Source: JACQAI01 sp035507915 (GTDB lineage Bacteria; Pseudomonadota; Alphaproteobacteria; Elsterales; Elsteraceae). From it: DNA of 29,792 bases. The notes beneath the pieces were generated by a model, which saw only the letters and a list, made by a program, of their open reading frames with translations, was not told the origin of the DNA and ran no database searches. Positions 18,560 through 25,341 of the stretch are shown in pieces. The stretch spans positions 1 through 29,792 of the forward strand of contig DATJNS010000073.1 in assembly GCA_035507915.1 (NCBI GenBank), written 5' to 3'. The translations under genes and the position numbers were made by a program. Positions within the stretch are counted from its first letter, which is position 1. Each line of letters begins with the position of its first letter.

Positions 18560-18715
18560 AAAAACTGCGGCCGCCTTGGCCGTTGGCAAACATCCTCTGT
18601 GGCCTGCTCACGCAGGTGGGCGCCATGTAACGGAACCAGGGCTCCGTCAGGGACAGCTCCCAAAGGATAAGTATTGGCCCCAGGGATCGTAGCGCCTGAC
18701 GCACCAGGCAGCCGC
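18560..18715 (-). ncRNA. ssrS: 6S RNA
   Basis: The gap between zapA and fau is the classic location of 6S RNA, which binds sigma70 RNA polymerase in stationary phase. The minus-strand transcript has a closing stem of nine pairs between GCGGCUGCC (18715-18707) and GGCGGCCGC (18575-18567). A central region contains CCCUGG and GGGAGCUGUCCCUGA blocks and a short hairpin CCUGC-GUGA-GCAGG. An apical hairpin ACGGA...UCCGU lies inside. Five U residues follow the closing stem (18564-18560), as in a termination or processing site. The ends are estimates; the 5' end may be made by processing, because it lies 10 bases past the zapA stop. Confidence 0.78.
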
Positions 18716-18725
18716 GTCAAGACAG

Positions 18726-19055
18726 TTAGGCGCGTTCGAGCTGTTCGGCAATAGCCTCGATGCGCCGGGCGAGCCGGTCGATCCGCGCCGCGGTCTCGCG
18801 CTCGGCGCCGTCGTCGGGCGCCGCCGGTGCGTTGCGCACGCGCTCGAGCTCGGCGCGCGTCTCGTCGAGCTCGTCGGCCAGCATCAGTCCGGTGACGAGC
18901 AGCAGCTGCGCCTCGCCGGCCTGGCCGACCGCGCGCACCAGCGTCTGGATGCGCTCGTCGAAGCCGCGGGCGAGCGTCTGCAGGCGCGTCTCCTCGCCCT
19001 CGCCGCAGGTCACGCGATAGTTGCGGCCGTTCACCGTGATGGTGATCTCCGGCAT
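18726..19055 (-). CDS. zapA: Cell division protein ZapA
   Basis: Small protein that cross-links FtsZ filaments at the division ring. The N-terminal globular domain reads ITITVNGRNYRVTCGEGEE and is followed by RLQTLARGFDERIQTLV, the family pattern. The C-terminal half is a coiled coil (DELDETRAELERV and ARIDRLARRIEAIAEQLE). The 109-residue length is typical. It follows a small coiled-coil gene by three bases and is followed by 6S RNA and fau, the conserved context. Confidence 0.93.
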   Translation of the reverse strand: MPEITITVNGRNYRVTCGEGEETRLQTLARGFDERIQTLVRAVGQAGEAQLLLVTGLMLADELDETRAELERVRNAPAAPDDGAERETAARIDRLARRIEAIAEQLERA

Positions 19056-19058
19056 GGC

Positions 19059-19283
19059 TCAGCCCGCGAGCAGGCCGCGCAGGCGGCCGATCGTGGCGTC
19101 GAGCCGCTCGAGCGTCGTGCGATTGACCTCGCTCAAGGTCGCGCGCTCGGCGTGCGCCGCTTGCAGCGAGGCGTCGAGCTGCGCCCGCGCGCCGCGCTCG
19201 CGATCATCGTGCGAGTTGAGCGCCGATTCCAACCTGTCGATCGCGGCCTGGAGGCGCTGGCACGCAGCCTCGAGCGTGTTCAT
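19059..19283 (-). CDS. Small coiled-coil protein upstream of zapA (DUF4164-like)
   Basis: A 74-residue acidic, almost wholly helical protein without Pro or Cys-rich segments apart from one Cys; heptads such as LQAAIDRLESALN and LERLDATIGRLRGLL indicate a coiled coil. Alphaproteobacterial zapA genes are often preceded by such a protein (DUF4164 in some genomes), so I assign it by position and shape rather than by residue-level match. It is co-transcribed with zapA (three-base gap) from a predicted promoter 25 bases upstream. A role at the Z ring is an inference. Confidence 0.75.
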   Translation of the reverse strand: MNTLEAACQRLQAAIDRLESALNSHDDRERGARAQLDASLQAAHAERATLSEVNRTTLERLDATIGRLRGLLAG

Positions 19284-19314
19284 CCGGCTCGGTTCGAACG
19301 TTTCTGCAACATCG

Positions 19315-19343
19315 ACTGTAGCGAGCCGTCAATGGGTTCACAA
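19315..19343 (-). promoter_or_regulatory. Predicted promoter of zapA operon
   Basis: On the minus strand TTGTGA (19343-19338) and TACAGT (19320-19315) are exactly 17 bases apart, four of six matches in each hexamer. Transcription would start about 25 bases before the ATG at 19283. Confidence 0.5.
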
Positions 19344-19355
19344 CGCTGTTGACGG
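19326..19355. repeat. Dyad CCGTCAA-N16-TTGACGG between zapA operon and tkt
   Basis: A perfect 7-base inverted repeat (19326-19332 and 19349-19355) lies in the divergent intergenic region and overlaps the minus-strand promoter. The right half also supplies a TTGACG that could be the -35 of tkt (19349-19354), though the -10 candidate CATGTT (19373-19378) is poor. It may be a regulator site or a chance pairing of two -35-like sequences. Confidence 0.4.
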
Positions 19356-19421
19356 CCCGCCGAGTCGGGCGGCATGTTCGCGTCCGCCGGGTCCCAAGCG
19401 ACCCCCCGCCGCGCGAGGATC

Positions 19422-21428
19422 ATGCCGACCGCAACCGCCGCCGCGCCGCGGCCGAACCAGGTTTCCCATGCCGACATGGCCAACGCGATCCGCGCGCTCG
19501 CGATGGACGCGGTCGAGCAAGCCAAGTCGGGACATCCCGGCATGCCGATGGGAATGGCCGACGTCGCGACGGTGCTGTTCACGCGCTTCCTGAAGTTCGA
19601 CCCGCTCGATCCGAAATGGCCCGACCGCGACCGCTTCGTGCTGTCGGCGGGCCACGGCTCGATGCTGCTCTACGCGCTGTTGCACCTGACCGGCTACGCC
19701 GACATGACGATCGACGAGCTGCGGCGCTTCCGCCAGCTCGGCAGCCGCACCGCCGGACACCCGGAGTACGGTCTGGCGGGCGGCATCGAGACGACGACCG
19801 GCCCGCTCGGCCAGGGGCTCGCCAACGCGGTCGGCATGGCGCTCGCGGAGCGCCTGATGAACGCGCGTTACGGCGACGCGCTGGTCGATCATCACACCTA
19901 TGTCGTGGTCGGCGACGGCTGCCTGATGGAAGGCATCAGCCACGAGGCGATCTCGCTCGCCGGGCACCTGCGGCTCAATCGCCTGATCGTGCTGTTCGAC
20001 GACAACCACGTGTCGATCGACGGGCCGACCGAGCTCACGGTGTCCGACGACCAGCTCGCGCGCTTCCGGGCGTCCGGCTGGCGCGCGACCGCGGTCGACG
20101 GGCACGATCCCGAGGCGGTCGCGGCGGCGATCGCGGCGGCGCGCACCTCCGACCTGCCGAGCTTCATCGCCTGCCGCACGACGATCGCCTACGGCGCGCC
20201 CAAGAAGGCCGGGACGGCGGCGTCGCACGGCGCGCCGCTCGGCGCCGAGGAGATCGCCGGCGCGCGCGTCAAGCTCGGCTGGAGTCACGCGCCGTTCGAG
20301 ATCCCGGCCGCCGTGCTCGACGCGTGGCGGCGCGCCGGCGCGCGCGGCGCGCCCGCGCATCGCGCGTGGCGCGAGCGGCTGGAACGCGCGCCGCGCGAGG
20401 CACGCGCCGCGTTCGAGCAGGCGCACGAGACCGCATTGCCTGCGGCGGCGGCGCCTGCGATCGCAGCCGTCAAAGCGAAGTTCGCCGAGGCGAAGCCCAA
20501 GATCGCGACGCGCCAGGCGTCGGGCGACGTGCTCGACGCCTTGACGCCCGCGATTCCGACCTTGATCGGCGGTTCCGCCGATCTCACCGGCTCCAACAAC
20601 ACGAGGGCGAAATCGATTGCCGTGGTGACGCGCGACGACTACGCCGGTCGCTATATCCACTACGGCGTGCGCGAGCACGCGATGGCGGCGGCCATGAACG
20701 GCATGGCGCTGCACGGCGGCTTCATCCCGTACTCGGGAACCTTCCTGGTGTTCGCCGACTATTGCCGCCCGGCGCTCCGGCTCGCCGCGCTGATGGGCCA
20801 ACGGGTCATCCACGTGATGACCCACGACTCGATCGGCGTCGGCGAGGATGGACCGACGCATCAGCCGGTCGAACAGCTGGCGAGCCTGCGCGCGATCCCG
20901 AAGCTGCAGGTATTCCGGCCGGCCGACGCGATCGAGACCGCCGAGTGCTGGGCGCTCGCCCTCGCGCATTCCGGTCCGTCGGTGCTGGCCTTGACCCGCC
21001 AGGCGGTACCCGCGGTGCGGCAGGCGCACGAAGCCGAGAACCGCTCCGCGCGCGGCGGCTACGTGCTCGCCGAGGCGTCGCGCGCGAGGCGCGCCACCGT
21101 GATCGCCACCGGCTCCGAGGTCGCCCTGGCGCTCGAGGCGCGCGAGCTGCTGGAGCGCGACGGCATCCCGACGGCCGTGGTGTCGCTGCCGTGCTGGGAA
21201 CTGTTCGACGCGCAGGACCGCGCGTACCGTGACGCGGTGCTGGGCGCCGGTATCCGGATCGCGGTCGAGGCCGCATCGCCGTTCGCCTGGGAGCGTTATG
21301 TGGGTGACGCCGGCAACGTCGTCGGCATGACGGGTTTCGGCGCCTCGGCGCCGGTCGCGGACGTGTACCGGCACTTCGGCATAACGGCGGCGGCGGTCGC
21401 CGCGGCGGTCAAGGCGCGCTGCCGGTAG
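19422..21428 (+). CDS. tkt: Transketolase
   Basis: Thiamine-diphosphate enzyme moving two-carbon units between sugar phosphates in the pentose phosphate (or Calvin) pathway. Motifs: SGHPGMPMGMADV near the N-terminus, the ThDP/Mg loop GDGCLMEGISHEA continuing to DDNHVSIDG, the glutamate of REHAMAAAMNGMALHGG that activates the cofactor, and THDSIGVGEDGPTHQPVEQL. The 668-residue length is normal. I chose the ATG at 19422, just after GAGGAT; the upstream ATG at 19374 would add 16 poorly conserved residues. It begins a plus-strand run with gap 19 bases downstream. Its cofactor links it to thiD and thiE in this window. Confidence 0.96.
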   Translation: MPTATAAAPRPNQVSHADMANAIRALAMDAVEQAKSGHPGMPMGMADVATVLFTRFLKFDPLDPKWPDRDRFVLSAGHGSMLLYALLHLTGYADMTIDELRRFRQLGSRTAGHPEYGLAGGIETTTGPLGQGLANAVGMALAERLMNARYGDALVDHHTYVVVGDGCLMEGISHEAISLAGHLRLNRLIVLFDDNHVSIDGPTELTVSDDQLARFRASGWRATAVDGHDPEAVAAAIAAARTSDLPSFIACRTTIAYGAPKKAGTAASHGAPLGAEEIAGARVKLGWSHAPFEIPAAVLDAWRRAGARGAPAHRAWRERLERAPREARAAFEQAHETALPAAAAPAIAAVKAKFAEAKPKIATRQASGDVLDALTPAIPTLIGGSADLTGSNNTRAKSIAVVTRDDYAGRYIHYGVREHAMAAAMNGMALHGGFIPYSGTFLVFADYCRPALRLAALMGQRVIHVMTHDSIGVGEDGPTHQPVEQLASLRAIPKLQVFRPADAIETAECWALALAHSGPSVLALTRQAVPAVRQAHEAENRSARGGYVLAEASRARRATVIATGSEVALALEARELLERDGIPTAVVSLPCWELFDAQDRAYRDAVLGAGIRIAVEAASPFAWERYVGDAGNVVGMTGFGASAPVADVYRHFGITAAAVAAAVKARCR

Positions 21429-21447
21429 ATCTTGAGGGAGAAGCGAG

Positions 21448-22455
21448 ATGGCGGTTCGTTTGGCGATCAACGGCTTTGGCCGCATCGGCCGGCTGGTGTT
21501 CCGCGCGCTCTATGAATCGAAGCGCAACGACGTCGAGATCGTCGGCGTCAACGATCTGGGCCCGGTGAAGACCAACGCCCAGCTCCTGAAGCACGACTCG
21601 GTCCACGGGACGTTTCCCTTCGACGTCAAGACCGGCGAGGACTCGATCGACGTCGGGCGCGGCCCGATCAAGGTCACGGCCGAGCGCGATCCCGCCAAGC
21701 TGCCCTGGAAGGAGCTCGGCGTCGACATCGCGCTGGAGTGCACCGGCATCTTCACCAAGCGCGAGCAGGCCGCCAAGCACATCGAGGCGGGCGCCAAGCG
21801 CGTGCTGATCTCGGCACCGGCCGACGGCGTCGACCTGACCGTGGTGTTCGGCGTCAACCACGACAAGCTGACCAAGCAGCATCAAGTCGTCTCCAACGCG
21901 TCGTGCACCACCAACTGCCTGGCCCCGGTCGCCCAGGTGCTGCACCAGGCGATCGGCATCGAGGCCGGGTTCATGACGACGATCCACGCCTATACCAGCG
22001 ACCAGAGCCTGCAGGACACCCTGCACAAGGACATCCGCCGGGCGCGCGCGGCGAACCTGTCGATGATCCCGACCTCGACCGGCGCGGCGCGCGCCGTCGG
22101 GCTCGTGCTGCCCGAGCTCAAGGGCAAGCTCGACGGCACCGCGATCCGCGTGCCGACGCCCAACGTGTCGCTGATCGACCTCACCTTCACGGCGGCGCGC
22201 GCGACCAGCGCGGACGCGATCAACCAGGCGATCAAGCAGGCGGCCGACGGGCGGCTGCGCGGCGTTCTCGCTTATACGAGCGAGGAGCTCGTCTCGGTCG
22301 ACTTCAACCACAACCCGGCGAGCTCGACCTTCGATCTGACGCAAACCCAGGTGATCGAGGGCCGGTTCTGCCGCGTGCTCAGCTGGTACGACAACGAGTG
22401 GGGCTTCTCCAACCGCATGCTCGACACCGCGGCGGCGATGGCGAAGCAGCTCTAG
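21448..22455 (+). CDS. gap: Type I glyceraldehyde-3-phosphate dehydrogenase
   Basis: Oxidises glyceraldehyde-3-phosphate to 1,3-bisphosphoglycerate. The Rossmann start INGFGRIGR, VNDL at the end of the second strand (Asp36, suggesting NAD preference), and the active site SNASCTTNCLAP with Cys153 are present; the C-terminus has SWYDNEWGFSNRM. The 335-residue length is normal. The start is ATG at 21448 with GAGGGAGAAG upstream. It lies 19 bases past tkt. A pgk gene would normally follow in related genomes; here the next gene begins 23 bases past the stop and is unrelated to Pgk. Confidence 0.97.
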   Translation: MAVRLAINGFGRIGRLVFRALYESKRNDVEIVGVNDLGPVKTNAQLLKHDSVHGTFPFDVKTGEDSIDVGRGPIKVTAERDPAKLPWKELGVDIALECTGIFTKREQAAKHIEAGAKRVLISAPADGVDLTVVFGVNHDKLTKQHQVVSNASCTTNCLAPVAQVLHQAIGIEAGFMTTIHAYTSDQSLQDTLHKDIRRARAANLSMIPTSTGAARAVGLVLPELKGKLDGTAIRVPTPNVSLIDLTFTAARATSADAINQAIKQAADGRLRGVLAYTSEELVSVDFNHNPASSTFDLTQTQVIEGRFCRVLSWYDNEWGFSNRMLDTAAAMAKQL

Positions 22456-22478
22456 CGTCGCCGTCGCCGGCCGGCGCG

Positions 22479-22883
22479 ATGGGCGGCAAGGCGGTCGTCG
22501 TCCACGACCTCGCGCAGGCCCGCATCGCGGCGACCGCGGCGCGCGTCGTCGGCAAGCCGATCACCTTGTTGTCCGCGCCGGCGGCGGCGAGCGCGGTCGG
22601 TCCGGCGTGGTTCGCCACCCTGGTCCGCACCGTGCGCGCCGAGTTCCCCGACCTCGAGATCGAATCGATCCTCGATTGCGGACGCGCCGCCGGCCGCGCC
22701 ATGGCGGCGCTGCAGAGCGGCTTCAACGGCATCGTCTTCAGCGGCTCGGACAACATCCTCCACAAGCTCGCCGACATCGGCGAGGACAACCGCTGCACGC
22801 TCTACGACATGCGGCCCGACGCGCTCGACCTGATGGCGCAGAAGGATCCCGCGGCGGCGTGCAAGGCGTGGCTGGCGGAATGA
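22479..22883 (+). CDS. Conserved-looking protein of unknown function between gap and fba
   Basis: A 134-residue soluble protein I do not recognise at family level. It alternates strands and helices: KAVVVHDLAQARIAATAARV, KPITLLSAPAAAS, LEIESILDCGRAAGRAMAAL, FNGIVFSGSDNILHKLADIG and CTLYDMRPDALDLMA. This suggests a small Rossmann-like alpha/beta domain with no signal peptide or membrane helix. I recall unnamed proteins of this size in the same spot, between pgk/gap and class I fba, in Rhodospirillales; that recollection is not checked. The start is ATG at 22479, 23 bases past the gap stop. Position points to a link with triose-phosphate metabolism; no enzymatic role can be claimed. Confidence 0.75.
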   Translation: MGGKAVVVHDLAQARIAATAARVVGKPITLLSAPAAASAVGPAWFATLVRTVRAEFPDLEIESILDCGRAAGRAMAALQSGFNGIVFSGSDNILHKLADIGEDNRCTLYDMRPDALDLMAQKDPAAACKAWLAE

Positions 22884-22920
22884 TTTCGGGAACTGCGACG
22901 ACCGCGAAATGTTGAGTCGA

Positions 22921-22940
22921 AATGCACGGGTCCGTGCATT
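22921..22940. repeat. Near-perfect palindrome upstream of fba
   Basis: Two 9-base arms, AATGCACGG and CCGTGCATT, with only two bases between them, 66 bases before the fba ATG and 37 bases past the unknown gene's stop. The tight spacing is more like an operator for a dimeric repressor than a terminator hairpin, and no T tract follows. Confidence 0.55.
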
Positions 22941-22966
22941 GCAAACCCTAGGGGTTTGATCTAAAC
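22939..22966 (+). promoter_or_regulatory. Possible fba promoter
   Basis: TTGCAA (22939-22944) and CTAAAC (22961-22966), 16 bases apart, form a weak sigma70-like pair. The second inverted repeat lies in the spacer and the first overlaps the -35, as expected if these sites control fba. The -10 match is poor. Confidence 0.3.
22942..22958. repeat. Second inverted repeat upstream of fba
   Basis: Arms CAAACCC and GGGTTTG flank TAG, with perfect 7-base complementarity, starting one base after the end of the first palindrome. It could be a second operator, or part of a compound structure. The 13 bases at 22941-22953 also occur at 10141-10153 in the spacer of the predicted pal promoter. Confidence 0.5.
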
Positions 22967-23006
22967 CGGGCCTGCCCCGAGGCCCCGAATTCGAGCGAGG
23001 AGCACC

Positions 23007-23936
23007 ATGCGGATCAGCGAACGCGTCAAGCAGATCCTGGCGAATTACGAGAGCGACAACCCGGGGACCAAAGCCAATCTGGCGCGCATCCTGATGCAGG
23101 GCCGGCTCGGCGGCACCGGCCGCCTCGTCATCCTGCCGGTCGATCAGGGCTTCGAGCACGGACCCGCGCGCAGCTTCGCGCCCAACCCCGACGCCTACGA
23201 CCCGCATTACCATTTCCAGCTCGCGATCGACGCCGGCCTGTCCGCCTACGCGGCGCCGCTCGGCATGCTCGAGGCCGGTGCCGGCAGCTTCGCGGGCGCG
23301 CTGCCGCTGATCCTGAAGGTCAACAGCGCCAACAGCCTCGCGCGCGCCAAAGAGGCACCGACCCAGGCGGTCACCGCCTCGGTCAAGGACGCGCTCAGGC
23401 TCGGCTGCGCGGCGATCGGCTACACGATCTATCCAGGGTCCGATGCCGCCTACGACATGATGGAGGAGCTGCGCGACCTCGCCGAGGATGCCAAGGCGCA
23501 CGGCCTCGCCGTCGTCGTGTGGTCGTACCCACGCGGCGGCAACCTGTCCAAGGAAGGCGAGACCGCGCTCGACATCTGCGCCTACGCCGCGCACATGGCG
23601 GCCTTGATGGGCGCGCACATCATCAAGGTGAAGCCGCCGACCGCCGCGCTCGAGCTGAGCGCCGCCAAGACGGTCTACGAAAAGCAGAAGATCGACGGCT
23701 CGACCCTGGCGGCGCGCGTCAAGCACGTCGTGCAGTCGTGCTTCGCCGGCAAGCGCCTGGTGGTGTTCTCGGGCGGCGAGGCCAAGGATCTCGACGGCCT
23801 CTACAATGAGATCCGCGGCATCCGCGACGGCGGCGGCACCGGCTCGATCATCGGGCGCAACACCTTCCAGCGCCCGCGCGCCGACGCCTTGAGCATGCTC
23901 GACACCATCATGAAGATCTACGAAGGCAAGCTCTGA
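23007..23936 (+). CDS. fba: Class I fructose-bisphosphate aldolase (DhnA/archaeal type)
   Basis: Cleaves fructose-1,6-bisphosphate through a Schiff base, without metal. The 309-residue protein belongs to the DeoC/LacD superfamily, seen in VILPVDQGFEHGP near the N-terminus, IGYTIYPGSD, VWSYPRGG, and HIIKVKPP, where Lys207 is the likely Schiff-base residue. The end has VFSGGEAKD and GSIIGRNTFQRP, which form the phosphate site. The start is ATG at 23007, preceded by GAGGAG. A 123-base gap with two inverted repeats separates it from the upstream gene, so it may have its own control. thiE follows after three bases. Confidence 0.93.
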   Translation: MRISERVKQILANYESDNPGTKANLARILMQGRLGGTGRLVILPVDQGFEHGPARSFAPNPDAYDPHYHFQLAIDAGLSAYAAPLGMLEAGAGSFAGALPLILKVNSANSLARAKEAPTQAVTASVKDALRLGCAAIGYTIYPGSDAAYDMMEELRDLAEDAKAHGLAVVVWSYPRGGNLSKEGETALDICAYAAHMAALMGAHIIKVKPPTAALELSAAKTVYEKQKIDGSTLAARVKHVVQSCFAGKRLVVFSGGEAKDLDGLYNEIRGIRDGGGTGSIIGRNTFQRPRADALSMLDTIMKIYEGKL

Positions 23937-23939
23937 AGC

Positions 23940-24611
23940 TTGTCCACGCCGGGCGAAGGCCGCCGCAAGATCGTCGGCAGCTGCCGCGTCTACCTGATCA
24001 CGCCGCCTGCGGTCGATCTCGCGCCGTTCACTGACGCGCTGGCGCGCGCGCTCGACGCGGGCGACGTCGCCTGCGTGCAGCTGCGCCTCAAGGACGTCTC
24101 CGACGACGAGATCCGGCGCGCCGTCGATCGGCTGATGCCGGTGGCCCACGCACACGACGTCGCCTTCGTGCTCAACGACCGTCCCGATCTCGCCGCCGCG
24201 ACGGGCTGCGACGGCGTGCATGTCGGCCAGGAGGACGCCAGCTACGCGAGCGCCCGCGCGGCGGTCGGCCCCGACGCGATCGTCGGCGTGACCTGTCACG
24301 CGAGCCCGCATCTCGCGATGGAGGCCGGCGAGCAGGGCGCCGACTACGTGGCGTTCGGCGCCTTCTTCCCGACCGACACGAAAATCGCCAAGGGTCAGGC
24401 CTCGGTCGACATCCTGCACTGGTGGTCGACCATCATGACGGTACCGTGCGTCGCGATCGGCGGCATCAACGCGGCGAACTGCGGTCCGCTGGTCGAGGCG
24501 GGCGCCGATTTTCTCGCCGTGATCGCGGCGGTGTGGTCGCATCCCGATGGCCCGGCCGCCGGCGTGCGCGCGATGAACGCGGCGATCGCCGCGGCCCGGC
24601 GCCCCGGCTGA
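23940..24611 (+). CDS. thiE: Thiamine-phosphate synthase
   Basis: Joins HMP-PP and thiazole phosphate to give thiamine phosphate. TIM-barrel motifs are VYLITPP, VQLRLKD (about residues 46-52), LNDRPDLA (78-85), DGVHVGQED (91-99), GVTCHAS (116-122), FGAFFPTDTK (139-148) and AIGGIN. The diphosphate-binding residues (Asn-Asp and Gln-Glu-Asp) are in place, but the FFPTDTK loop differs from the common FPTxTK form. The start is TTG at 23940; no ATG or GTG lies early enough, and fba ends only three bases before, so translation is probably coupled. The 223-residue length is normal. ThDP is the cofactor of transketolase, encoded upstream. Confidence 0.88.
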   Translation: MSTPGEGRRKIVGSCRVYLITPPAVDLAPFTDALARALDAGDVACVQLRLKDVSDDEIRRAVDRLMPVAHAHDVAFVLNDRPDLAAATGCDGVHVGQEDASYASARAAVGPDAIVGVTCHASPHLAMEAGEQGADYVAFGAFFPTDTKIAKGQASVDILHWWSTIMTVPCVAIGGINAANCGPLVEAGADFLAVIAAVWSHPDGPAAGVRAMNAAIAAARRPG

Positions 24612-24681
24612 GGCGCCGAGGGCTCTTCATGTGCCGCCGCCGGCGCCCCATATCGGAGACATCACGGGCGGGGTGATCGCG

Positions 24682-25188
24682 ATGATGCGCTGGGTGGGTG
24701 CCGCGTTGATCGGCGGGATGCTCGCCGCCTGCACGGCGCCGGCGCCGCCGACGCCCCTGTGGCCGGGCCCCGACTGGCGCGCCGAGGCGGCGCAGACCGG
24801 CACGGGCGCGACGGATACCGGCGCCGCTGCGGCAACCGGCGACGCGACCGCCGAGCGCGACGAGAACCCCGTCAAGGTGCCCAAGAGCCACGTCCACCGG
24901 GGCAGCGGCACGCCGCCCGACATCCTGTTCGGCAACCCGCAGAACCCGGCGCGGCCCTCGGGCGTCCAGCAGATCCCGCCGCCGGCTTACGCGCCAAACC
25001 CGCCGAGCAATACGGTGCTGGCGCCGCGCGATCCGAAATCGCCCTACAGCGCCGACGGCTTCGGCTACCAGCGCCAAGGCACTACGATCGTCGGTCCGAC
25101 CGGCGGCACCTACAACCAAGTCGGGCCCGGGATCTTCGGCCCCAACGGCACGAGCTGCCACGCAGTCGGCAACAGCCTGTTCTGCTGA
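24682..25188 (+). CDS. Putative lipoprotein of unknown function
   Basis: A 168-residue protein beginning MMRWVGAALIGGMLAACTAP: a short hydrophobic core and lipobox LAAC make Cys17 the probable lipidated residue. The rest is of low complexity, rich in Pro, Gly, Ala and Thr. A C-terminal part contains GFGYQRQGTTIVGPTGGTYNQVGPGIFGPNG-like Gly repeats, ending in two Cys (TSCHAVGNSLFC) that may form a disulfide. I chose the ATG at 24682; GTG codons at 24631 and 24673 are alternatives that would spoil the signal. I do not recognise the family. It lies 70 bases past thiE with no obvious terminator, so it may be read from the same transcript. Confidence 0.75.
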   Translation: MMRWVGAALIGGMLAACTAPAPPTPLWPGPDWRAEAAQTGTGATDTGAAAATGDATAERDENPVKVPKSHVHRGSGTPPDILFGNPQNPARPSGVQQIPPPAYAPNPPSNTVLAPRDPKSPYSADGFGYQRQGTTIVGPTGGTYNQVGPGIFGPNGTSCHAVGNSLFC

Positions 25189-25242
25189 GCGCGATCGGCC
25201 GGTGAGCACGATCACAGCCCCCCGGATGTTGGCGCCGTAGCA

Positions 25243-25271
25243 TTGACTCCCCTGTGTCCCGCGCGTCCTAT
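25243..25271 (+). promoter_or_regulatory. Predicted promoter before the PilZ-like gene
   Basis: TTGACT (25243-25248) and TCCTAT (25266-25271), 17 bases apart, lie in the 153-base gap between the lipoprotein and the PilZ-like gene. The -35 matches five of six positions and the -10 only three of six. Confidence 0.4.
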
Positions 25272-25341
25272 GGACTGCGAAAGGCAGCGCGATGACCTGC
25301 ACCGCTCGGTACCGTAGGCCGCGACCCTCAGGCGTCGGTCC

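Noticed and set aside
18544..18720. Upstream extension of fau to an ATG at 18720
   Set aside because: The segment coincides with the 6S RNA fold and the peptide has no similarity to the family; the normal start is at 18543.
19338..21485. Minus-strand open frame of 715 codons
   Set aside because: Antisense to tkt, which has all family motifs; no recognisable domain in the shadow.
22900..22960. Rho-independent terminator after the unknown gene
   Set aside because: The two hairpins are not followed by a T tract on either strand, so an operator role is more likely.
22452..24542. Minus-strand open frame of 696 codons
   Set aside because: Antisense to the unknown gene, fba and thiE, and crosses their intergenic gap; composition is shadow-like.
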